This document shows positions 21,227-31,125 of a stretch of DNA of 64,000 nt, piece by piece. Numbering within the stretch: the first letter of the stretch is position 1; the number at the start of each line of letters is the position of its first letter. Made by a program: the position numbers and the translations under genes. The stretch is from positions 19,301,382 through 19,365,381 of the forward strand of contig JAJEKV010000001.1 of the NCBI GenBank assembly GCA_021234155.1, in the 5' to 3' direction. This stretch comes from Isoetes taiwanensis (Eukaryota > Streptophyta > Lycopodiopsida > Isoetales > Isoetaceae). The notes beneath the pieces were generated by a model. That model was given only the letters and a program-made list of their open reading frames with translations, ran no database searches and was not told the DNA's origin.

Positions 21227-21291
21227 ATCACACGACGCGAAATGCCATGTTTGCAATTAGGTAGCAATCAATGGATTTCGCGTCGTATGAT
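21227..21291. repeat. Hairpin motif 7 of the 12.65-kb element
   Basis: Arms ATCACACGACGCGAAAT and ATTTCGCGTCGTATGAT (one mismatch) with a loop almost the same as hairpin 5. It follows coiled-coil copy 2. Confidence 0.85.
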
Positions 21292-21660
21292 CTCCACAAC
21301 GTACACCTCGTTGTATGTATAAATTCCTAATTTATTAATGGAAAAGTATATGTAACACAAATATCTAGCTAGATTATGTGATAACTTGCAGGTAAATGCG
21401 AATTTGCATGTGGATGACAACGTCTATTCACATACGTGGCATGTGGATGACAACGTCATGCCAAGGATGTGGCATGCGCTGCCACAATAACTGCTTGTCT
21501 TTTATGCGGCACGCATACGATGCGGCTGGGATATGGCCGGATCCCATGATGCGAACATAGGCTACCGTTGCCTAATTGCATGCTATAATTTCGCCTCGTA
21601 GGATTATTACACAACTTTATCGGTACTCGCAACCGTAGATTCCAACATATCTCTAGTTTC

Positions 21661-21668
21661 TATATAAA
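21661..21668 (+). promoter_or_regulatory. TATA box of coiled-coil copy 3
   Basis: TATATAAA, 98 bases upstream of the ATG at 21,759. Confidence 0.5.
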
Positions 21669-21758
21669 ACGTCGGAGGCCTTTGTCTTCTCCTATCTGCC
21701 ATCTCCTGTTCTACCACATCCGCCCTCAGCCATCTCTCCTGTTCTCCCATCACTTTCA

Positions 21759-22312
21759 ATGGCCTCCGGCTCAGTTCCATCCCTGCCGAGATCTTGTCTC
21801 AAGTTACGGTCAAGGAAATTGAGAACATTCGTCTTTGAGGCGGAGGAACGGATCCGCCTTCTAAAAAAAAAAAATGATGAAGACGTCGCTTAAAAGCTGG
21901 TTGTTAAGAGGACAAGGCCGCCTTCTATAGGAAGGTGATTTTAGTGCGCGACAATCAGCGGGCTGCCTTAGACCGCGAATGTGCGGCGCCACGAGATATA
22001 ACCTCAAAGAGGCTTAGGGCGCAATCGAAGCGGGAGAAACTGCCCGAGCTCAACTTCGATGGCGGGAAGATAAGGTTCGCGGAATATGAGAAGCGTGGTT
22101 GCGGGGGGGGCAATCATGTTGGAGGAGCGAAAAAAATTATCACCGCCCTCGGGAAGAGCTTGCTGGCGATCATAGGCATCGGGCTCCTCCTAGAGGGGCC
22201 CGTTTTTTTAATGTTTGTAATGGTTTTATTTCTCAATGGGAAAAGTTTTTGACAAATGTGAGCCGAATATTACGTTTCCTATTTTTAATTTTCAATATCC
22301 GTGGTAGAGAAT
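21759..22312 (+). pseudogene. Coiled-coil gene copy 3, diverged and frameshifted
   Basis: Opens MASGSVPSLPRSC; in the next frame the family core can be seen as LPAEILSQVTVKEIENIRL, aligning with LPANITLAVVMKRFK of copy 2. Beyond this an A-run at about 21,861-21,871 and further stops break the frame. A basic ORF at 21,935-22,252 (RDNQRAALDRECAAPRD and KRLRAQSKREKLPEL) and an overlapping one ending at 22,314 continue helix-like sequence. The promoter spacing and the hairpin after it mark it as a family member despite low identity. Confidence 0.45.
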
Positions 22313-22320
22313 GACAAGGC

Positions 22321-22385
22321 AGATCACACGGCGAAACCCTTCATAGGGTTTTAAAGCTCATGTGCGATTCAGCGTGGTGTGATCT
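22321..22385. repeat. Hairpin motif 8 of the 12.65-kb element
   Basis: AGATCACACGGCGAA against TTCAGCGTGGTGTGATCT, imperfect arms, about 9 bases after the end of copy 3. A second small inverted pair, AACCCTTCATAGGGTT, sits inside the loop. Confidence 0.65.
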
Positions 22386-22528
22386 GATGTAGTTAGAATA
22401 GTTATTAATGTGTTCCAAAGGACGGTACCATTAATGTGTTCTAGCGGACAACCGAGCGAGAATCCGCTTCGACACGTCACGGCAATGACCACCGAATCGT
22501 GTGTTTAATATGTTCAAGCGCTAATATG

Positions 22529-22535
22529 TATAAAT
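22529..22535 (+). promoter_or_regulatory. TATA box of coiled-coil copy 4
   Basis: TATAAAT, 93 bases upstream of the ATG at 22,622. Confidence 0.5.
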
Positions 22536-22621
22536 TGAGGTCCTTGCATTGTGCTCCTTCCGCCGGTTAGAGTCTTTGCTCCTCACTTCCATAATCTTAA
22601 CGTCCCTCCCATTTGTCATCT

Positions 22622-23147
22622 ATGGCCTCCACATCCTCAACCGCTGATAAGGGAAAATGCAAGAGGATAGAACTCCCTTCTGACATAGTGTTGGGTGTTC
22701 TAATGAAGAGGTTGAAGGAGCAAGATGATCTTCTAAAGGAAAACGCCGTTACAATTCAGCAGAAAGAAGAAGAGAATGAATTCAACCTTCTCATGCCGTA
22801 GCGGGGAGAGGCAAATCAGACGGTTGAATAGAAGGTCGGGGATGACAAGCCCCAACAAGCCGCGACCGAGGTGGTTATGGCGGCAACGCAGGTTGCTAAT
22901 TGAGGCAGAAGAACACGTTGTGCTATTGGGACAGGAGCGGGACATGTACAAAGAGATGGTGGACAGATTGGAGGAACGTTTGGATAGGGTGATTGCTCGC
23001 TTGAGGAGAAGAGATGAAGACGAAGACGAGGACGGAGCTGATGATGATGATAAAGATAATGAAGAAGAGCTTCGCCTTTGGAGCAACAATGAGTCGTTGT
23101 ATTTTGTTTTTCAATGTAACATCTTTCACAACTTTAATCAAAAGTAA
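22622..23147 (+). pseudogene. Coiled-coil gene copy 4, one frameshift
   Basis: The frame from 22,622 reads MASTSSTADKGKCKRIELP, then the signature IVLGVLMKRLKEQDDLLKEN, and ends at a TAG at 22,799. The overlapping frame 22,776-23,147 continues with EAEEHVVLLGQERDMYKEM and VDRLEERLDRVIARLRRRDE, strongly coiled-coil, then an acidic Asp/Glu tail. A single frame change near 22,790 would join them into a protein of about 170 residues, so this copy either lost its frame recently or uses a small intron I did not detect. It ends 28 bases before a hairpin. Confidence 0.5.
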
Positions 23148-23174
23148 CCTTTTTTTATTATTATCTTGTAAAGC

Positions 23175-23238
23175 TTCACACGACGCGAAGCCACATAAAT
23201 GCAAGCAATAGCGAACTCCACTGTTCGCCCCGTATGAT
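23175..23238. repeat. Hairpin motif 9 of the 12.65-kb element
   Basis: TTCACACGACGCGAAG against TTCGCCCCGTATGAT, imperfect. It follows copy 4. Confidence 0.6.
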
Positions 23239-23247
23239 ACAAATAAG

Positions 23248-23312
23248 ATCATACGACGCGAAGCTACAGTTGTGCAAACAAGGTTGGAGGCAAGTACTTC
23301 GCATCGTGTGAA
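23248..23312. repeat. Hairpin motif 10 of the 12.65-kb element
   Basis: ATCATACGACGCGAAG against CTTCGCATCGTGTGAA. It begins 14 bases beyond the stop of the minus-strand gene, so each of two converging genes has its own hairpin. Confidence 0.65.
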
Positions 23313-23323
23313 CATGCTACACA

Positions 23324-26301
23324 TTACAAGTATACTTTACCGATTCTTTGTCTCTTAGATCTCCACTGTTGCGATGCTAGTGGGGCCCTAGAATTTTGCC
23401 AAGCAACTTTCCGTTTTCTCTTCAGCATTATGCCAATGGTGTTTACGACTTCTGGGTTGCTCCTTAAAGCGACCTTCTTGTCGTATTTAGCCATCACCCT
23501 TCTATAAAACCACTCTGTCATCTGTCTTAGAGGGTTGGTTCCCACATTTCCACCCCCTCTTTGAGTGTTACGATGAAAGGCTATTTTAGCTTGTTTATGC
23601 GATTTCTCCATGCCTTGTGCACTCCAAGGGGGATTCACTCATTTATAAGGGGGATATGCCATCTGCGTGCATGGGGTGGCAAAAAACCCCCCTGTATACG
23701 GATCTTTAAAAGCAAATTTTGACCCCTTTCGAATAAAAATTACCTAGGATAGTGCAAAAAATACCAGAAAAAGGATCCCCTGCCGACCGTATATGTACGA
23801 AAATGGGTCCAAAAAAACCCCTTCCCGTGCATGCAGATGGGTTATACGCCCAAAACTGTGAACCCCCCTTGGTGCACTCCACACTGCTAGGCTTCCATAC
23901 TTCCTAAAAAACCAAGGTGCATGAGCCCAAAAGATGTGCAAGTAGTGCGTGACTTCACTCTCTCCCCATGCGTCTATGAAAGCTTTAATAAATTTGTTAT
24001 TCGCTTGCACGAACATTTCTGCATCTTCTCTTGTGAGGTCCATTCTCTGAATGTATAGGAACAATTCAGACAATGCATCCCATGCTTTTTTTTTCCTCAA
24101 TGCCGAACGAACGCCATCTGTGCGGTCCTGCTCCGCATCAACCAGCAATTTTCCAAATTCATAGACCTTTTCTCCCATCTGGTTTCCGTTCAGAGCCTCT
24201 CTATGATTCTTTATGAAGCGTCGAGCTTTCACCCCTCCAATTGACACCTTACGAGGCACACTTGTTCTTCCTGCCCGTTTCTCATCGAGCTCTAATCTTA
24301 CATTGCCACCATGCAAACCTGCTTCTGATAGAACATGTTCAACTCTACGAATTCCTTCCTCTCTTCTCTTCTTGTCTGAAATGTTCCACACGAATCTGCA
24401 GCTCAAAAATATCATCTTGTCGATGATTCTCAAGCCGTGCAAAGTGCAGATATGAACCCTCTCTAATGGAATGGGGAAAATGCCATGGAACTTGGGATCT
24501 TCTTCTCCTCTATTAGGAGCATTTGCTTGGTTAAGGGACAAGGTTGAAACAGTCTTCCCGATTGCTTGACTTCCTTGCATAATTGCGATGGACAATTTTT
24601 GCATGTTCCTTGTCCTCCTCCACTTATGTTGTACATTGCTTTCGGTTTTTTAAATCGGGGCGCCAAGTGAAAAATTACTTTGTAAGATCCATAGTGATCT
24701 ACTTGCAATTTTCCCCTCCCTCGAATCTAGATATTGGGACTTCGGGATGTGGGTTTGATTGAACACCCATTTCAATACCTCGTGGGTTTCTTTCTCGAAC
24801 TTTAAAGAGACCTAACCACCGGTGTCATCTTGATTGACATGAGAACCATTTTTCGGCACGCTTCTTGTCCTCGTCCGTCACCTCTATATCTTTTTTATTA
24901 TTCTTGTTGCTCTTTGATTTAGTATGTGCAATTGCATTCTCAATTGCTCTATTCATGATGACAACGGATACCCTCTCATACTTCTCAAACTTGGTCAGGT
25001 CCATTTCATCCAATTTTATGCAAATTTCAATCTCACCATTAGTTTCGCAATTTGTTAAGTCATAATATTTGACAAGGAATTGTAAGAGAGTAACCGGGTC
25101 AACCCAAAGATTATTGCGTTCATTCATTCCAACTATATCACAACAATCCTTGCCATTCTTATCTTTTTTATGGCTATGGGCGGGACCAAAGCACATTCAA
25201 CGTGGTGCATCTCTCCTAATATGTCATACACCATCTTTGTCCTAGTAACCCTTGTATTCTCGACAATTTGTGGACGTGGAGCGAATACTTTTTTTGTGCC
25301 CATTCTTTTCAACGCTTCATGGAATGGCTTGAATAGAGAACGGTAACCAAGCCTCACGATGCCTACATCATCACAAGCGGTCGTACATCTGTCGCTTCTA
25401 ACTTCTTGTAGATCTCTCCTAGTACCATTTCCAATACCATCTTCTTGAGAGGAGAGTTGTAGGGCTGACAAATCATGTCCACTATCTCCCTGTTTGTCGC
25501 TAGGTTCTTCACTACGTAACCAAGATTGCTTCTAGTTTCCCCAGATCTTAATTGGCCTTTGCTAGTGTTGTAAACGGACCTTGTGGCCGTGACCCTGCGT
25601 CTGAATGCACCTGATCCAAACTTCAGTTCCTCTATCGGTCGATAGTGCTTCTTCCTTTCTCGCAAGCCAAGGGGTGTTTTCTTCAAATTCTTTAACCTAC
25701 ATTGAAGCCCAAAGTTTGCTCTTTCGAGCTCTTGGATCTTTTCTTGCAGCTGCCCTATCACCAATTTGGACTTGTCCACTTCATTATCTCAAAGGCGTTT
25801 CCCTCCCCAAGCCGTCATTCCTTTCCTTCATCACGGTGGAGTAATGAAGCGAGAGAAAAAAGAGCTCTTTGGTTTAAGTTATAATTCTCTTGTGACAATC
25901 GGGGGCGGCTCATCTCAAGGAGGCGTATTCGATTCGAATGCCTTCATCCTCTCTCAATCTCTCACAATATCCCAAGAGGCCGAGTTACCATCACCACAAA
26001 ATCGGATTTGAACTTGAAACGTCCGAAATGACGGTTTCTTGCCACTCAACGGATCCAATGGATATAAACTGCCATCCGCCCAGATGTCGACACTTTTTGA
26101 GCCTGCAAGACGCAACATGTCGAGGTCTAAGTTCTTATTTTTTAGACCTCCTTTTTTGCGATTGAAGACTGGAGCATATTCGTGAGTCAGTTGGATCCTT
26201 ATCCACACATCATTTGGAGCTTCCATACCGCTGGATTGCACGGCGCGAAATGAAGGTGTACAATTTGTATGCCCTTGCACAATTCGCTTCGTTAAGAACA
26301 A
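23324..26301 (-). pseudogene. Long degenerate gene of unknown family, candidate transposition or replication gene
   Basis: A series of overlapping minus-strand frames reads like one decayed protein. In order: 26,301-25,954 (TPSFRAVQSSGMEAPNDVW, LDLDMLRLAGSKSVDIW); 25,779-25,363 (coiled coil IGQLQEKIQELERANFGL, then ICQPYNSPLKKMVLEMVLG); 25,471-25,133 (LFKPFHEALKRMGTKK, KMVYDILGEMHHVECAL); 25,196-24,825 (CIKLDEMDLTKFEKYERVSV); 24,604-23,324 (TLHGLRIIDKMIFL, WGESEVTHYLHIFWAHAPWF, then after a MITE QGMEKSHKQAKIAFHRNTQR). At least four frameshifts are present. It is the only large gene in the element and runs opposite to the rest, as a transposase might. I do not recognise a DDE or other catalytic motif, so function is open. 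Confidence 0.45.
23625..23871. mobile_element. hAT-like MITE in the long minus-strand gene
   Basis: 247 bp with terminal inverted repeats CAAGGGGGATTCAC and CAAGGGGGGTTCAC and a perfect 8-bp duplication GTGCACTC on both sides (23,617-23,624 and 23,872-23,879). Eight-base duplications and CA-G-starting ends are usual for hAT elements. The host reading frame resumes exactly across it (SLAVWSA then QGMEKS), so the insertion came after the gene was in place. Relatives lie near 8,440-8,640 and 28,390-28,600. Confidence 0.85.
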
Positions 26302-26329
26302 GGAAAAAAAATAAGATCCTTAACAAATT

Positions 26330-26661
26330 TCATTCATCTGCTTCACCATCTGCAAAAAAAAAATAAGAAATAACTGTTAGTTAAATGCTTAAGAAAAGAA
26401 AGAAAACATGCATGTACCATGAACTAACGCCATGAGCTCCTCGAAGTCAGCGGATTCGTCTTCAACTGTGATGAACTCCTGCTCCGAAATTTCCTCTGAT
26501 TCCTCATTCTCTGATTCCTCGTCAAAGGAATCAGAGGAATCAGAGGCATTCAGAGCAAGAACCGTGGGCAGCGAAGGGAACTGCGGAGGGAACACCTCTT
26601 CCAGCCGTAATAGGCGCCTCTTGGAGGACACCTCTGGCTCTTCCGTAGCTGATCTCTTCAT
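26330..26661 (-). CDS. Small two-exon acidic protein
   Basis: Exon 1 (26,661-26,418) encodes MKRSATEEPEVSSKRRLLRL, a basic start with KR clusters, then an acidic and serine-rich stretch (SDSSDSFDEESENEESEEIS) and FEELMALVH. A GTACATG donor follows; a pyrimidine tract and TGCAG acceptor lead to exon 2 (26,349-26,330), which adds DGEADE and a TGA. Total about 87 residues. I do not recognise it; composition suggests a nuclear acidic protein. It directly precedes the long minus-strand gene and could be its first exons if the splice differs. The intron (26,417-26,350) is 68 bp. Confidence 0.45.
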
Positions 26662-26851
26662 GGCGATGGACTAGAGAAATTGGGCGGAGGATCTAGCAAA
26701 GATTGGGCGGAGATTGGGGGGAGAATGGGCGCCAATCTAGGCTGGAATAGATATAGGCTGGATTAGACGTGAAAATCGTAGGAATGATTCGTATTCCAGT
26801 CCTATCAACCATCATTACAGGCCATTATGTGCATATCTCGAAATTTGAGCC

Positions 26852-26960
26852 ATATCCAATATCTTCCTTTTTTAACCTTATTCCTAAATATCCAATATCT
26901 TCATTTTTTAACCTTATTCCTAAATATCCAATATCTTCTTTTTTTAACCTTATTCCTAAA
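26852..26960. repeat. Three tandem copies of a 36-bp unit
   Basis: The unit ATATCCAATATCTTC plus TTTTTTAACCTTATTCCTAA is repeated three times with few changes, upstream of the acidic gene on the minus strand. It may lie in that gene's promoter region; no function is visible. Confidence 0.85.
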
Positions 26961-27129
26961 CCTATATGATTTGAGTTTAACCTGAAAATGAACAACGATA
27001 TAATTCGAATTTAACATACTATTTAATACCAAGATGCTACGTCACACTATGTCGATAATTGGGATTTAAAAAAAAAACACTCCAAACCCTCCTCGAGAAA
27101 ACCACGTAAGTGCCGACCTCACTTTGTGT

Positions 27130-27318
27130 TTAATTTGACAACAAGCAACTTCCATCTTGTGTAGATCGACGGCCTTGAAATGAAGGTGTGGTATTTTTTA
27201 TGCCCCAACACAATTCGGCCATGATGAGCCGAACGTCAGTACTAACCGTTTTTGAAATTTGCAACGTGCATATGGAAATCGAAAAGTCCATTCTCCTACA
27301 ATCCATGCTTTTATACAT
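27130..27318 (-). pseudogene. Second copy of the start of the long minus-strand gene
   Basis: The frame contains AELCWGIKNTTPSFQGR, which parallels IVQGHTNCTPSFRAVQS at about 26,260, and the DNA around GAAATGAAGGTGT is shared. It therefore looks like a duplicated, truncated 5' piece of the long gene. Too short to be functional. Confidence 0.35.
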
Positions 27319-27734
27319 TAAGCAAATTCAAATTTCGAATTGTAGGGCGGAAGCCTGTATTAGGATGAAGTGAAGATCGGTTAAAGCGCGAAATGGCCCC
27401 TCGAAATGAAAGTCTGATCTGATACAAAGCTTCAACCTACACATTCAAATTTTGAAATGTAGAAGGCGGTGACGCGCACGCTTGGTATCTGACAAACCAA
27501 GAGACACCGTCATGAGTTGCCGGTATGCTATAATGCAAGTGGCATTTTAGAAGCGCCACGTGTTGCATCAGTCCGTCTGACAACCAACAGAATTAAATAC
27601 ATATGGCGCCATGAATGTGCAATCCCCCTTATTCCGGAAGAATATTCCAAGCAAATCTGTAATTATGAGAGTTTGGTATCCTAGGTGGCATGGGAAAAAA
27701 GGAGCGGAAATATGACGTGGAATGGCTGATAGGA

Positions 27735-27766
27735 GGCCATTTTGAGACCCCAAATCCGCCCTAATG
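27735..27766 (-). repeat. Right terminal inverted repeat of the 12.65-kb element
   Basis: Reverse complement starts CATTAGGGCGGATTTGGGG and matches 15,114-15,145 with one mismatch. Confidence 0.75.
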
Positions 27767-28385
27767 TGAACTCATTTAACTAGTGGCAGATGTGCCACTA
27801 GCAACCTTTAGCCTCTGTCAGTCTGCAACTAAATTTAGCCTATGAGCTACAGCTAGATGCATATTCATCCTCATGTCTAAAGCTCAGACCAATTCATGAT
27901 CATTATACTAATGCCTATCGAATCAGAAGACCATATTCAATAGGTTGAAAATAGTCATAACTTAGGCCATCTATCTATTCAACCTATATTTGCATGAGCA
28001 TATAGAGCCAGTATCAGGCACGTTTTTGTAGCAAATGATTCTATGAACCTGAGATAACTAAAGCCAACAGTCAGACTTAGAATAATACAAAAAGAAAGCA
28101 TGAAGACACAAAGATCAAAATGATAAAGACGATGACTATGAGGAATGGTTAATATTTGAAAGCAGTAAAACAAAATGCATATGTGATCTTTTCTAAACCT
28201 TGAGCAGAGTCTCGGGCAGAGTCTTGAACAGATATAGGCGATGTCAATGTAATGGCGATGCTCCTGAAGATCATTTTGGATGTCAAAGTAATGGCGATGC
28301 TCCTGATGACCTAAAACTTAAAAAATCAAATGAAGAAATGAAGAAACAGGAAGCCTTTGGAAAACTAGGAGCTGGGATGAAGCTG
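27767..28385. other. Spacer with a short direct repeat
   Basis: Mostly AT-rich. A direct repeat at about 28,242-28,311 (ATGTCAAWGTAATGGCGATG then CTCCTGAWGA) lies in a short ORF ending FGKLGAGMKLGDGS. That ORF reads like a gene-fragment tail but I cannot name it. Confidence 0.3.
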
Positions 28386-28389
28386 GGAG

Positions 28390-28600
28390 ACGGATCTTGA
28401 AGGATGCCTAAAGTATCATACGGGTGGAGAGATCCCGCCCAGCCTTCCCTTTCTCGACCCCCTGCGGAAAAATGGCGGTGCAGACGTATTGTGCTTCGAC
28501 CGTATACGGACGTGTTCAAAAAAATAAAACCCCTAACCAGTCACGCACATGTATCATACGGTTTTTAATTGGTGAAACCCCCGGGTATGCTGTATGGTTT
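28390..28600 (-). mobile_element. MITE-like relative of the hAT-type MITE
   Basis: On the minus strand it shows CCCGGGGGTTTCACC, CATGTGCGTGACTGG and a GTATACGGTCG stretch, the same motif order as at 8,440-8,640. Ends are not resolved. Confidence 0.35.
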
Positions 28601-29039
28601 CAGGAATTGTCATTTTTACATCTATATCGAATCCCCCCTGAAAACCCATGTTATTGTGCTACCTGAAAACCCATGTTATTGTGCTACATATTCTAAATAG
28701 ATGCACGTGGACTACCACAGTCGTCAAATCCGTCGATCCTACGGCCCAGACCATATGTTGGAGCCTCTGGGCACCTCCGATTTCGCTTATAGTCATTTAT
28801 GATTGGGGGCGGCTATGATTTGAAATATTCGCTTATGGTTTTGATGGAATATTAAGCCTCTATACAGCTTCGCCTAAGGTTTTAGAATATAAAATACAGG
28901 GGTTCGAAACTCTACCAAAATAATTGAAAGTCCTAATAACACTACTTTGACCGATATAACCAATGAGCAAACATGATTATTTTCTATCTTGAATCTATGT
29001 TTGTTTTTTTTTAACACAATAGCCAGAACGAGGGGACAG

Positions 29040-31125
29040 GCCAGGAAATCAGGAGGGGAAGTACAGCGACAGCAAAAGGGACGGGAGATGCAAAAGGGCA
29101 AGAAAAGATAACCATATGGTACTGGAATTGCACAGGGTATCCGTGGGATGACAGGGAATGGTTGGAGGAAGCAAGCCCTAGTGGAATCATAGTCCTAGTG
29201 GAAACTTGGGAACATAATGCAAAAAGGCTACCAGAAGAAGAAGGGTACCAGCTCTTCACCTGCTGGAAAGATAAGAATTTTAAAATTGGGAGGGGAAGTG
29301 GGGGCTTAGCCTGCTACATAAGAAACAGAATAGTCGATAAGGCATGTATTATAAACATGGATACTAATAAAAGATATATGCTACTCAATATCATGTGGTC
29401 AAACAGACAAGAACTATCAATGCTAAGCTGCTATTACCCACCCAATGGTGATAAGCTAGAGCTATTCGGCCTAGGGGAGGTAATCATTAAATGGAAGGAC
29501 AAAGGCCCAGGAGACTTCAATGCAAGGACAAAACAGAAATAGGCTGAAATGCCATTCTATGACGAAGTAGATGGGCAATAGACGCAGATGGATAGACCAG
29601 AAGAATGGACGAGGAACATAGAGGACAAGGAGCTCAATGCAAGAGGTGAAATGTTGATCGCAATCTGCACGATGACAGACATGATAATTTGCAATGGACT
29701 AGGGCGATGGAAGCGATGGAGGAATTCACAAGTCAGAACGTGCATGGGAAGAGCGTAGTAGATTACATGATAGCGAACGAAAGGACAGTGCCAGAAATAG
29801 GAGACATCGAGCTGATGGAATAGCCGACCAAAAAGAGGGAAAGCCACAGGCCTATATGGATAGAGATGACTCGGCCAAGACCAGGAAAGACCAAGATAGG
29901 AGGAAAAGCAGGCAGATCAGAACTCAAAAAAGAGGTCAGGGCAATTCTGAAACAGGGTCCGAGAGGAGCTCAATAAACAGGAATGGAAAAATAGTGAGTC
30001 GGAGGAGAAGGGGAACATCCTTAACGATATACTGGTGAAGGTGGCAAGGATGGAATTTGGATTCAAGAAAAGGGCAGGGAAAACTAGGGTGTTCACCCCT
30101 TCAAACTGGTATGATGAGTGCAGACAACAAAAGAGGAGAACAAAAATGGCAAAGGGAATAACAGAATACCAAGAGGAGAGATCTAGGTTCCTGAAGTTGT
30201 TAAAAGCAAAAGGAATACGAACCTACTACACCGGCAATGGGATCTTTCCAGGATTATGAAAAAACAACCAAAGAGATTCTGGTCACAAATGAAAGGAAAG
30301 AAAGGGATAGTGCCGAAAAAAGGGACGAGAAAGGAAAGGATAGACTGGGAACAATACTTAGACAGATTATACGAAACAGGGACAACGACATTAAGAATGC
30401 CAAGGAAAGATACGACTCATGTTTTACGTCTCAAGAAGTGGGGGCAGCACTACAGAAAATGGCCAACAATAAGGCAACAGACCTGTATGGACTCACGACA
30501 GAGATGCTAAAATGTGTAGGGATAGAGATCATAGATCGGATAACAGGAATTTTTAACATGATAGTACATACAAGGATGCCGGAGAGATGGAAGTACAACA
30601 GGGTAATACCATTGCACAAAGGGGGTAGCACCGAGGAGCTGGAGAATTATAGAACGATTATGGTGGGTTAGTTCCATATTTGCAAAATGGTTTGGCAAAG
30701 TCCTGGACCACAAGCTGAAGGACACGAAGAAACAGGCCAACTAAAAGCACAAGGGCAAGCGGGATTCAGGCTGGATCATTCCACCACAGACCACTTACTG
30801 ACGTTCAAAATATTAATCGAACAAGCTAGGATTCGAAAAATGAAGATGATATGCTGCTTTGTAGATTTCAAAAAGGGATTTGATACAGTACCGAGAGAAA
30901 AGCTGATACAAAAATTGATAGGCTAAGAGGTACCAGAAGGACTGATTGGATCTATATAGCCTATTTATATCAGAGGGTATATGCAAAAATGGAAGAGGAA
31001 GGCAACGCTATTGATGTGATACAGGAGTAAAACAGGGCTGCTTCCTCTCATTCACATTATTCGGAATGTATATAGATGCATTGCAGGAATTTATTGTGGA
31101 AAAGCAAGGACATGTGGATGCGCCA
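29040..31125 (+). pseudogene. LINE of a second clade, degraded
   Basis: The plus strand carries an endonuclease region (IIVLVETWEHNAKRLPEEEG, GGLACYIRNRI, GDFNART near 29,510). A spacer with many stops follows. The reverse transcriptase comes next: FTSQEVGAALQKMANNKATD, ERWKYNRVIPLHKGG, AGFRLDHSTTDHLLTFKIL and CCFVDFKKGFDTVPREKL, the last holding motif A. It then runs to LFGMYIDALQEF near 31,090. Multiple stops and frameshifts make it inactive. It differs in sequence from the LINE at 7-8 kb and from the one that begins at 31,126. Confidence 0.75.

Larger units (their letters stand above)
15114..27766. mobile_element. 12.65-kb TIR-bounded element with cargo genes
   Basis: The two ends are inverted repeats of 32 bp with one mismatch, starting CATTAGGGCGGATTTGGGG, followed by weaker inverted similarity around TTCCACGTCA. 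The interior differs from both flanks: CpG-rich by eye, densely packed with small ORFs, and punctuated by a recurrent hairpin motif found nowhere else in the window. It holds histone H3-like, possible PCNA-like, BAH-like and coiled-coil genes on the plus strand and one long degenerate gene on the minus strand. I found no clear target-site duplication. The superfamily is not assignable by eye; an integrated viral segment is an alternative explanation. Confidence 0.6.

Noticed and set aside
22733-23089. Minus-strand 118-residue serine/leucine ORF
   Set aside because: The reverse shadow of the Glu/Asp/Arg-rich coiled-coil copy 4.
15090-27790. A target-site duplication for the 12.65-kb element
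   Set aside because: Left flank AGTTTAAATCC and right flank TGAACTCATTTAAC share no convincing 2-10-bp direct repeat at the inferred ends; none is claimed.
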